64,000 nt of DNA, from assembly GCA_947172415.1 (NCBI GenBank), contig OX359189.1:1882501-1946500 (forward strand), in the 5' to 3' direction. Positions 47,100 through 59,300 of this stretch are shown here, in pieces. Positions within the stretch are counted from its first letter, which is position 1, and each line of letters begins with the position of its first letter. The DNA is from Chondrosia reniformis (taxonomy: Eukaryota > Porifera > Demospongiae > Chondrillida > Chondrillidae). The position numbers were made by a program, and so were the translations under genes. Below the pieces are notes generated by a model. It saw only the letters and a program-made list of their open reading frames with translations, made no database searches and was not told the DNA's origin.

Positions 47100-48118
47100 T
47101 ATATTATTATTATTATTATTGATTTAAGTGCCTCATGTGTAGTTGCACACTAGGGCTAAATTTGCCCAATGCAGCACTATATACAATAAACATTGACACA
47201 CAGAAACAGTTCTGATTATCACCCCATACAACAGACAGTTATATATGTCTGTCTATACATCTTAATTCCTATTAGTCCACTACGTAGCCCCAAACCAGCT
47301 CTTTAATCTTTCCAGTCTCCAATAATCATGGTGCCATAGTGATTCCACCTTCACCAATAATCTTTCTGAGCTGTTAAGCTCAAACCACCATATATATTTA
47401 CCGTTCCTTCTCTTGAAAAGTCTCACTTTTACCCCCCTTGCTTTGTCAGTACCAATGCAGACACCAATTTCTTTTTGGACCTGATTTACATTTATTAGCC
47501 TGCCAGTCCCCCACAACTTCCTAATTCCCTTCTTTCTTCTTTTGCCCTCTGCTGAATTCAAAGTGCCAGCAGTCAATACCATTTCCACTTCAGAATCTTT
47601 ACCAACAAAAGTTCCTTTGTTTCTTCATCTCAGTGCTTGTGCTCTCCAGTTTGCCGATTAGAGTTCTAATTTCCACACATCTCTCTTCAGTCCTTTGTGT
47701 TATTTCATCGATTCTAACTGCCATTTCCTCCTGTAAAGAGCTAAGACTTTCCTGCACTTCTGCAGTCGCTTTGCAACTGACCTCGACTCTGTCTAAAAGG
47801 GCTTGTCACCGCATCAAAATGTTGGTCGAGCAAAAGAAGCAAAGGAAGTGCACGTCATCCCTAGCGACAACCACCTGAGCCACTCGGTAGCAAGAAGGAT
47901 GCGACCAGCACGTGCACAGTCTCTCTTGCTGACTCTCTGTTCTTCCCGCAAATACAGTTAATAACGTCCGTTTTGCACGGAGTTTTTGCCGACTCTCCCT
48001 CCTGCCTTACAATTGCGCTTCCCGTAAAACTCCCTCTTCGCCTTTGCGTGGGTGTCTCAAGCGCTCCCAAAGTACCTTTATCTAGCAAATTTGCCTGTCT
48101 TGCATCATTTACTGGCAT
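47100..48118 (-). pseudogene. LINE-like remnant: ORF1-type coiled coil and 3' tail
   Basis: The minus strand opens with MPVNDARQANLLDKGTLGAL and a CICGKN patch (48,118–47,861). It continues in another frame with a coiled coil (SLSSLQEEMAVRIDEITQRT, about 47,800–47,610) and a basic segment (GKRRKKGIRKLWGTGRLINV, 47,588–47,280). The end at 47,100–47,190 has GTGCAACTACACATGAGGCA and then an AAT-repeat tail, as many LINEs do. No reverse transcriptase lies between, so it is internally deleted. The family is uncertain. Confidence 0.45.
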
Positions 48119-49240
48119 TTTACCACCACAACAAATCGACTACTTCTTCTCCAAACGTATCCTAGCAACATCAGCAACATGTATATAGCTTCTCTACTGC
48201 TTTGCATTTGGAATTTAGCGTGCTTGCACTTGTTTCTGGAAATTAGCAAGAATGTGCGTCATGATCATGAATCTCTACAAGTTAATTTATAATGATTTCT
48301 ATATTGATGTATTGTTTGTATATCTATAATTATAATCTGCATGTAACTATACAAAGACATCAACACCTTCTCTAAAAATATTAACTCTCCTGACTTAAGT
48401 CTTACCCTATTATATTTGCACTGGTCTATATAGATAGTATAGATCTGATCTGCTCCTATAAACAGTAGCTTTATATAGAGCTCTGTATATATTTCGGTGT
48501 ATGTGCAGCCTGGTGAACTTGCAAGGGACTATGGCTGATACATGCCCAGGTACATCCCAATGTCCTTTGACCAAAACTGGGTGCATTTTTGTATAAATTC
48601 TTTATATATCAGGGCTGTAGCCACTGGTACAGTTGGTCTGGTTTCAACCAGACCACTTTTTAGCTGCTCAGCAATTGTTTTTAGAATTACATGATTACTA
48701 CTTGGACAGCAGTAGCTGGAAGGCACTGAGTACGTACATCACTCAGAGCAAATCAGGCACTCACAGTGCTATATTAACCCTGACAGACACTTACACGGTA
48801 GCCATTCTACACTTATATGCAATAATGTTTGTTTCTAATGCAGTTAAGCAAGGCCACAGAAGGTCTTGAATCTTGGCAGGTATAATCTATAGGTACTCAA
48901 TGACTTCACCATCTACAAAGAAGGGGCAAATTACATAATAGTATTATAATTAAATGTATGAATAATCTAATAAGACTTCTCCTGTACATATGGCCTAAAA
49001 CTATTCTTTACTAGACTTTGAAATCTGGAGTGCTTTGAATGAGGATACAGTTTTCATACTACCTTTTCTTCTTTTCTCCACGTGGCTTGTAAAGCACATG
49101 TATATGTTTTTACATCTGTATAATTATTCTTATAATTTTGTTGCATTCTTAGATTAAGTTAACAGTTTTACAGTAAGAAAACTTTATGCAAGGCCCTAAA
49201 AAGGTATGTGTTAAAAATCATTAAAGGACTGATTTGTATA
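48119..49240. other. Gene-free stretch between LINE and PLE debris
   Basis: AT-rich, with one perfect small hairpin GGTCTGGTTTCAACCAGACC (48,636–48,655) in a sequence that resembles a transposon end. No coding frame is convincing. Confidence 0.4.
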
Positions 49241-49244
49241 TATA

Positions 49245-50165
49245 TATGAAAAATCTAAGATACCATTTTCCTACATGCTATGCCTATTCTGTAAAAGAGC
49301 CTATAGGGGAACTAAACCTGAAGAGAGCTTTGGATGAAGATACAGGAGTCTTTTCTTCCTTCTTTTCCCTTCCGTTTCATCTTTTTCTCCACTGGATCAG
49401 ACAGCCGTTTCTGGGAATTCCACCCTTCATCAGTGATCCTGGGAGTCTTTGTCTTTTTCTTTATCTTGATCTTCTGTGAATCCTTGGCTCTCTATGGGGC
49501 CTTATATACACTATTTTGGCGCCAAAATCATCTTATATTTTCTAAGATCTTCCTTACACATTTAAAGCAGTTACCCAGTTAAAGTTATGTAGGTTCTCTA
49601 AATTTTGGTCCTTTTTTTAAGAAGTTTTCTAAGTTTTGGGTTACTAACAATATGTAGGTCACCTGTTAAAACATGGCCTAGGGGCTTGTAAATGAAGGGG
49701 GACTTGTGACACTCACATGGTTCTGGTTTTCTAAAAACATCTCACTTAGAGGCTTGTGAAAAGCTAAAGATTTGAGGTCCTATCGGTTGGGTATACTTAT
49801 ATAGCTACACATGGGGGGCTCTTTGTTTTGTATAAAGGGTGGGACAGTTTCTTCAGTTTGTCAACACTACTGTCCGTCGATTTTAGATTGTAGCGCCGAT
49901 GTCGTCCTTTATGAGATAAGCGATTAAAAAGGTTCCATATGATGATTTCTTTCTTAAGTTTCGAAATATTGCCAACGCCTTTAATGTTATCGTTAAGTCC
50001 ATATGGGTAAATAGAGCAGAGTTCCTTGTACCAGAACGCGCTTCTCTCAGTAGTCTGAGGCTAGTAGAATTAGGTGTCTCGGGTATCTTTTCTATGGGCA
50101 TAATCAAGGCATCATCAAAACTATGGTTATCAGAATTAAAGTGATTGTAGAGATACAGTGGCTTA
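49245..50165 (-). mobile_element. Inverted, truncated copy of the same PLE
   Basis: Positions 49,250–49,530 match 44,690–44,965 in reverse, with the hammerhead, TATA box and E2F-like palindrome. Positions about 49,590–49,870 match the complement of 43,060–43,345 of the RT (for example TAGGGGCTTGTAAATGAAGG), with stops. The catalytic part of the RT is missing. The tail order is as in a pLTR joined to the 5' part of an element. Confidence 0.8.
49394..49439 (-). ncRNA. Hammerhead ribozyme in the inverted PLE copy
   Basis: Minus strand: stem I GGAUCA/UGAUCC with six perfect pairs, CUGAUGA (49,427–49,433), stem II GGG/CCC, GAAAC (49,407–49,411), loop GGCU and cleavage triplet GUC (49,400–49,402). 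It repairs the single stem I mismatch seen at 44,785. Confidence 0.84.
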
Positions 50166-50317
50166 AAACCTTTGGTACTAGTCCTATGGTTGTATGGTTA
50201 TATATATGTATTTTTACAAATATGTAATGATTGTGTGTATATACATATGTACGTATATATATGTATACGTATATATCAACATATATACATTGTATATGAT
50301 ATATACAAATTTCTTAC

Positions 50318-53300
50318 CATTACGAATGGTTGTCACTGTCAACATAAGGCTTTTTCTACGAGTTCTTATATCTTGAAGCAATTTTGGTTCTGGGGCAGAA
50401 TTTTCACTCATTGTGAAGTACAGCACCTTAAGATGCTCCATATCCTTCACTCCACTCAAGATGTTCTCTGCTACTTCCTTCCAGTTCAATTTGCTTTCAA
50501 TTTTCAACGATTCCAATGCTTTGTTCTTTAAGGAAACTGTTCCTACTGATTTAATAGTTTGAATATCCTAATCACAATCAATTGGACAGAAACAAGTGTA
50601 ATATCTACCACATTCCTCAACAGCAAAAACATTAATTGGATCAAACTTTGACAAATGCATGGCAAACCTCAGGATATGGAGCATTTTCAGTCTCTTTTGC
50701 CTCACATATTTTGAGCTGCTTCAAATTGATCAGTTTTGATGCACCCTGAACAATCTGAACCATGATATTCCGTGTAATGGTTTGGCATTTTAGAAAGGAG
50801 AGGTTCTGCAGTGTCTCTGTTCTTTTAGGATCAGATAGATACTTCCAAAACTGATGATCCTCTTGCATTCCTAAACAGACAAGTTGAATAAAATATTTAA
50901 AATACAAATATTTAAAATAGTAGGTAAGGCACTGTTTGCAGGGGACAACAAATCTTGAAAAATGGTAAAACAAGAGGTTGATTATGCTTGCTACACTTGC
51001 CTAATTTATTTTATATTAAATCTATTTTATACTAGAGAACAATAAAAATTTTCTACAAAAATTGTAAAGATGTAGGGATGGCACAAAAAGCAGAGAAACA
51101 AGAAAGGGATGTTACACAGTGAAGCATTAGCTATATATGCATGAATCATACAACACCCTTGCTTGTAGGATTCATGCATAGCTAATGCTTCACTGTGTAA
51201 CATCCCTTTCTTGTTTCTCTGCTTTTTGTGCCATCCCTACATCTTTACAATTTTTGTAGAAAATTTTTATTGTTCTCTAGTTTCTGTACTTTTTATGGAG
51301 CATAAGCTAGGAATTGGTTGTATTTTAAACTGCACAGTATTATTTTGACTCACTCACATGATTCTTTCCTTTTATATTTATTAAATCTGCATGACTCTTA
51401 TTTATTTGAATCTCAGAACTGTTATGTTTTTTGTCCTTTTGTATTACTGTATTTCACAGGGTGCCTAGAATAGTAGCCACTGGCTAAAGGCTTTCCCTGT
51501 TTAAATAAGCTTTCCAATCCAATCCAATCCAATAAACCACTTTGGTTTTGCAATTTACGACTGAATATGACGTCATTAAAATGGCGAATTTATTGAGGTC
51601 TTGACTCTGGGGCCATGAAAACTGTCATACTCAATAATAGCGTTATCGCTCTCGCTTCTACAAAAGAATACAGCTCGGAAAATTTAGAGCATTTTCGCTT
51701 ATGAAGTAGTCCGAAGGCTTATTTCGTTTTTTAGTTACAGCGGGCGAAGAAGGATGAAGAAGATGAAGAAGAAAACGAAAATGGGAGATTTCAAAGTTCG
51801 TTCATTTACCAACGATACACGGTCGCTTGCCTTCAAGGCCAATTTATAGCATGGTTGTTCTATATTTAACTCTACATAGTCTCGTATCGGCGATTTTCAG
51901 CCTAATTCGGAATTTCGCTCCTATACCAATGTATGGGGAAAACGAAACAACCAGTACCATCCCTACATAGAGAGTACTACCGTACTCTCTGATACAGTGA
52001 AACTACAGAGGAAGATCCAGAGTAATTCTTAGAGGGAGATGCACTGTGTGAAAGGTGTCTGTATAAATGCATCACTGTCTATGGGTGTAGGAAGATGAGG
52101 ATTAATGGAAGAAAACATTATATATAAGGATAAATAAGAATAAACATTTGATGACATTGGCTGTTCGGTTTGAACTCAGCTGAAGGGCTGACTTAGTACA
52201 TGTTGAAGTTGAAAGAATTTTAAAAGTTTGTTGAGCAGCAAAAAGTTGGTCTGGCTTCCTATGTCCTTGCTTTTGGATTTATATTTTTTGATAGTATAAA
52301 AAGGTTTACTTGCACAATCGATTTGATGACGTATAAAATGGAGTCCATGCATAAGAAAGTTCATTTTAGGTTCTTACGTACTTCAGCAAAATCAAAGACC
52401 TGAGAAATAAAATCACAGCTTATATCTTTATTTTTGGGTCATCTTTACTTACTTACTTGGAGAGTACTACTATACTCTCTGATATAAAATCTTACAACTT
52501 TTTTGAACTGCTCACTACACGCAATAGGCTTTTATACATATATGTAAGGTAAGCATTTAAATACATGTGTGTTGTTTCTGTTACCTCCAAAGTCACATTC
52601 TGAGAGAGTGACTTTCTCAAATCTAGGGTCCTGGTTATTAGCTATTCCAATACAAATGCTGGAAGTGAGCTCGGGGTTATTTTGTCCACTGATTGTCAAA
52701 AACTTAACCTGACAACTTTGAATTGCCTTCTGTACAGATTGGGCATATTCATGCTACAGTGATGGACATACAGGACTATCAACAAAGTTACTATATACGT
52801 ACGTACTGTATGTCCTATATAAATTTGGTCAATATATATATAGAGGACATGCTTAAATTCACTAAGGTGCTATTTAATCAATTTCTTCTAATAAATTGTA
52901 AGGCATCATTTTCATACCATAGTTGTTGTTTGATTATCACTTCACATAATTATAATTTCAGTTTGATAAATGGCCTTAAATCTTACTAGTACAGAAATTA
53001 TATTTTCAATGATTTCATGTTACGTATGTTTATCCATTGTATGTGTAAATACAATTTGCATTATCAGAGAGTACGAGTTACTTATATTATGCAACTTCCG
53101 TATGATTAGCTTTATCAAATAATCACTGTACATGTCTTGTTTCGATACTTTTTGCAGATATATTAGTGAACACTGCCATTCCTACTTCTAACATCATTTT
53201 TGTAAATGTTTTTATTTACTTGTACATTAACATGTACCTGATATAATCCATTTATTTCTCCCCTGGTTTGCTAGGTAAATACACCCATACAGAGAGACAA

Positions 53301-56300
53301 AATGTTCATTTCCCACAATGCCATTAGTAAAATTACAGTTAAATGTCAACACTTACAGGTAAATCTAGATCTGATCCATTTCTCATTTCAAATATAAGAC
53401 CTTGAAAATGCTTAAAATTTGCTAGTTCCTTGAATAGGGTAGAGCATTTAGGCAATCTTGGTACATTCCAGAGCTCTAAGTTTTTTGGTTTCTTTTGTCG
53501 GATCATACAAACAATGTTATTGAGAGGGTCTGCACAGGCTGCAAATATTAAACACAACAATTACCTTAAGATTTATCAGTACTAATATACGAACCTACTT
53601 TCTATTTTTTCTTTTTTTTCTATTACTCAATTATAAAAATGAAATTATTCATAATAATAACTGTTTCTCCAGAAACAAAGGAAAGATATAGAAGGCTAAG
53701 TATTGAATGTACTATAGACCCGTTGCAGTCGCATACGTAATCATGTAATATCAACCGTTGGCCATGGTAGCACTCGCTATATTTTGACGTGCAAAGTTTT
53801 GGATATGGCTGCAGCAAAAGCAAACTCATTCCTGTAGGGTTATCTAGACCAGAGAGGGACGGAGAGGTATTTGGAGAAGCTCAGGATCATTGAGGGAATC
53901 CATCCCTATGATTTCCCAAGAGTGAGATGTTGCCAGGTGTGATGTCCTGTACATACATACATACACATTGGAATGTATCTGCTCCTAGGTCCAAGCCTGT
54001 ATTCAAGCAAGGACCTGCTGAACTACAAGAGCCTTGCTAGCTATGTCAACTTATCTCTGGATGGGTGAGACAGGTCCTGGTGAATGTGCAAGTGGTTGGC
54101 GACAAAAGAGTCATCATTGCAAAGGTGAGTAGCTAGTTAACTAACTAATTGTACATTCATTGTAGGAATAAATGTACATTAAGTGGAAATATCACTGCTA
54201 TCTTATATACATCCATGTATAGGTGAATTATTCGATGAAGATGAACCAGAACCCCTCACACCATGGGTAGTTACAGAAGAGAGTGGAAGATCATTATGGG
54301 GCATTGTGACTGCATGGCAGGTCTTGGTGAAAGCTTCTTGCATGTGGTATCCCTTGGGCAGTTTAGTCTGGAGTGCACATCAAGGACTCCATGATGGTAA
54401 CAGAAAACAAGGCACACTGGGTAATGCCAAGCTCAGTGAAGGAAGTACCCTACCCTATGCTCTGGTATGACTCATCAACTCCGAAGGAAGAAAAGGGAGT
54501 CTTGCCAAGCTTACATCCCCACAGTCATCTCAATCATCTGTTCCTCAGCCATCATCTGTTTCTGTAAAGGTCGCTAAACCCAGCATTACAGAGAAGGTAC
54601 AATTTGTGGCTTTATTAGTATCATGCCCATCTAAGCCATCCATTTTTACTTTAGTTGAGCCACACTCAAGTGAGTAAGTCTGCAGATGAAGACCTCCTTG
54701 TGTGTCTCACAAATCTTTATCAGCCAAGTACCCCAAACTGAATTGTGGTGAATTACTTAAAGAATTAGCCCAGAACAAGCATGTCTTGTAGAAAGCAAAA
54801 CCAGAAACCAGGCAATGTCATGTCTTTGGTTCAGAATGTGTGCTGGTAGGAAAACTGCCACTCGTTTTAAGAGTACTTGCTGAGTAATAACTGCAGGAAG
54901 GCGAAAGAAACTCTTTCTGTCACCTGTCCTCTAAGATGGCCAACGGTCGATTTGATGTCATAACCATGACTACGGCAACGGGTCTATACAGTAAGGATAT
55001 ATAATAATATATACACGTATGTATGTATATATGTACCTTTTGATTCACATTTTTCAAAATCTATACCCAGTAGTGTAATCCTATTTTCACGAGACTCGGC
55101 TATTTCTCTTGTGAATGTTTCAATCAAGATATCACTGCAATCATAGGCTAAGGTCACCTTCTTAAGCTTGCTCGTCATAAGCTACAATTAAAAGAAACAA
55201 AGCAACCTAAATGGTAGGATTAAAATCATTGATTGGAGGTCAATAGATTCTGAGACTAACTTGAATCTTTTTTCCATTCTTCTTGGGCATTTTGTATTCA
55301 CAGGAAAGGTCAATTTCATTGAGATTTGAGAGAGATTTCAACAGCTTATTCAGCTGATCTTCATTTAGAGAGAAACCTCTTAACTTGAGGAGTTTCAAGT
55401 TTGTACACTTTGCTATGTAATCTATGAGTTCTTTGATGTCTAGGAATTCCCTTTTTTCATCTACATAAAAAGTATATGTATTTTTGTACTCAATAACCCA
55501 AATGAATTTAAATTCAATTTAATTGAGTATATAACTTAGGAGCTTAGGATTCGTTTTGATTCCTGTAGTCTATGGTTCTCGTTTTATAACCGTGCAGAAA
55601 TTTACCGCTATGGTTTTCCATGTATTTGGCTTGTAGGACACTGATTTTAGTGCAACAGACATTTGATCATCTTACCAGTCAGATACAGTTGGCAAAGCTG
55701 AAGACTCTTCAATTCCTTTAGGATATTCTGTCTCTTTTCATCAGACAAGACTCTTTGGACCCAACTCATATGTTTTTCCGCCAAGTCCCTCCTCTAGTAC
55801 ACAATATCAAAATAGATCTTGTGAATGTAGGATTTAGTTTGGTTAACTGGAGAGGCCATAAATCACTGTCTAGTATATTTCAGTAGAAACTGGCTAATGC
55901 AAACATGCTTACGCTTATGAAAACAAAACTCAGAAAACAGAGTCCCTGTAATACAAAAAGCTACTGTTTACTGTTAACACGAACAGATTTTGGCAACTGA
56001 TTGTTAGTTTAACTATTGATAAACCTACAGGTTATAGTATAACATGAAAATGAAGAAGAAACAAAAGGACTATTTTATCGATTTTAATTGAATTTTTTGT
56101 GTTGGAACTTTCACAAAGACACAGACTATACATAAACATACGTATATGGAGTTGTAAAATATGTAAAAACTTTATATAACTGTATTATAGTAGTAATGTT
56201 TAACAAGAACTACTGATAATAACAACTAAAAGGCAGGATACCCAGGAGTACTCATTAACCAGTTTCCACTGTTATTATTATTGTAATTATTAGAGTGCCC

Positions 56301-59300
56301 ATGCATGTACATACATTAAAGTGTAAATAAATGCCAACCAGTTCTGGTTAAAGGGCACAGGACTATACCTGGACACGTATAAACCATCAGCCGCCAGGTT
56401 CATAGCCCGACTGCCTGGGCACATTAAGCCCTCCCCACTTAAGGCTACCAGGCCGCACTTCCCAAACAGTCACATACGTACACGAGCACCATATCCATAA
56501 TGTAATTGATGAATATTTTGCTTACAATGAAAACATCCTCAAGTCAATCATGATGCATGATACATACATGTCTCTAACAGATCTCAAAAAACTAAATTGT
56601 TTCTTGAATTTCACGAACAATATGCCAAAAACACATAAAGCATTAAGAACATTGAAAGATTCTGAGAAACTTATCATGAAAGACATTATAAAGCTTGTAA
56701 ACAGATATATATACATCATAATCTTCAAAAAAGTAAAATCTTACCAAGCCAATGATTTTCAGGTTCTGTAGAGGTTGAGAGTCCAGGAATTTTTTTAATA
56801 TCTGCAGATCTTCTTCATTCTGAATGCCTATGTCAAATAAAATTGTTGTAGTGATGCATTATTAACAGCCTCCAATAATATACGTAAATATACACAAGGG
56901 TCTTGCATGGCTGTCATACAGCAATGTACTGACGTACTGTAGAATAGCATTTGCAGCTGTATAACCTAATGTCTCTAAAAAGGATCAGGAATCATTCAAA
57001 GAAGCACAACAGATCACAAACTGCATCTAAGAGTAATTAAATTTCCACAAAATGCATGCCTCTTTAAATGCCTCCTTTAAGGACCCTCTAGTATTTTAGA
57101 TCCGCATTTACACCATATAACATCTTTCAATGGAAACTTTTCAGGTTACTTCAGAAACAAGTACAGTATATATAATTTAACACACCTGCTAGACTAACTG
57201 CAATGGTATCCAAGCAATTGACTTGGCTTGAAATCGATTCAAGGAATTTGATTAAGGCTTGTGAGGATGATGGATATACAGTTTTTAATTTTTTTATGTT
57301 GTTTCTGCAATTTTCTAAGCACATGAGAAACCTTAAAGCCTCAAGGTGTATTGGATTTTGTGTGCCGATTACAATTTCAACATCATTCTTTTTGAATATC
57401 ATTTTCTGGCATAACTCTTTATCCTGGCTCTCAGCTAGTGAAACTGCAATGTCCATTAATGGACTATAAAGAAAAAATCTGTAATTCTTGGCTTCAAGTT
57501 GAAATTGCTCACGGATTTCTTCTTGCAACTGTTCATTTTCTTTCAGACCTCCAAGGCCACAGAAAAACTGGAACACTTGAGGTAAGCCCACTCCTTTGCT
57601 GCTGGATCCAACTGTGATTTTTTCTCTCCAGAATTTAACCTGTTCATCCACTGAAAGGCATCTCCAACCAAGGGCTGTGAAGAAATCTTGCAGTATTTCA
57701 TGTAGAAATCGAGCTGGTCTGCAATCATGACCATCCCTGGTTTCAACACTTTTACCTTTCTTCAGAAGACCAAAATGCTCTCCCTGATCAGGTTTAAAGA
57801 CAGGTGCTGCATCAGGCTCAGCCATTTTCAGTGCTAGTGAGCAGAGATACTTGAATTGGTTTTCTCCAAGCGATTTGCAATTTTCCTGGAAATTGTGTTC
57901 TTCAGTGTCCTCACCTAAATTTTCTAAATACAGATTTCTAAGTCGACCAACAGAATACCCGATTAACTCAGTTGCTGTTTTAGGTGGTGGTCCTGCAGTT
58001 CCCTCCTCAGTTATGTGGCATAACATTGACAATAAAAGAGGATTGTGACCAAAGGACTGAAAAATTGAATAAAACGACTCTGGGACTTCCCTTTTCTGCC
58101 ATTTTTGGATAAATGCATCTCTCTGTTGTGTTGTAAAACCAACTACTTGAAGAGAACGATTGTAGTAACGACTAAATGATCTAGCCGTGTTAGGTCGAGA
58201 GGTAACTATAAATGAGGCTTTTGTAAGAGCTTTGCACTGCAGGATTTGAGCCAAAAAGGAGCCTTTCTTGATATTCTCGCATGCATCAAAAATGAATAGG
58301 AAGCCTTCTCCGAACGTAGATTCAATCATTTCGCTTAGATTATTCAGATCATCATCACTAATATCAAATGAAAATGATAAAGCACTGATCAATGATTTTA
58401 TGCGACTCTTCCTATTCTGCTCTTTGGTGGTCTCCTGAGATACATTTTGCAAATCAATTGGCAAAATTAATTTATACTCTTCAGCAAATTGTCCTTCTGA
58501 GAAGGACTGGCATAGCTTTCTAGTAAGAGTAGACTTTCCTATTCCTGGCTCTCCTTCAATCAGAATACGTGCAGGCTTGTAGTTCAGAATATTTAATAGA
58601 GCTACTGGCTTGGGGTCTTCCTGGACTTCCTTGGGATCCTCTTGGAATTCAGAAGATTGATCCTGATTAAATTCTTTCAAGCAGGTGTCTATGTATTCTG
58701 CTTCAGGATAGAATTCATTCTCTGCAACACTTTCAGGCTTAAAGACAACTTTTAGCCTTTCTAGGAAGGCCTACAATATAAACATTTATGTAAAATGATC
58801 AGTAAAACAGATTATACATATATTTACGTGTACATATAATGATAATGACTAAATTAAAAATCTTGTAGAGGAACAACATTATTGATACATAAATTATATA
58901 TATAATATAGTAATATCTGCTAATTCTGTCTGTCCATGTAACACATACATATTGCATATAAAGGAATCCCTTAAAGTATATTCAGGTTTGCACTATATGG
59001 TCTTGTATCCAAACCATTTGCTATTTTTAGCTTTCTACCAAAATTAAGGCCTAAATAGTCATCCTAAAGTTTGAGCATCTTGTCAATTTGCAAATATAGA
59101 GTAAAAAGCCTTAACTCTTGACCAAAACCAAAGCCTTTCTAGAATTCATTAACTGCAACACTTTCAGGCTCTAAGACACATTTTAGCCTTTCTAGGCCTA
59201 CAACATAAGCATTATCAGATCAGATTATACATAGATATATAATAATTATAACTAAATTAGAAATCTCCAATTCAAGGTGAAGAAACAACTTGAGTTTGCA

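Noticed and set aside
51032-51280. Candidate miRNA-like hairpin gene in the NLR intron
   Set aside because: The stem is too long and too perfect, and the same palindrome recurs at 61.9 kb as the head of a repeat, so a foldback element explains it.
56522-56771. Overlapping open frames on both strands
   Set aside because: AT-rich intronic sequence of the NLR without splice-compatible coding signal.
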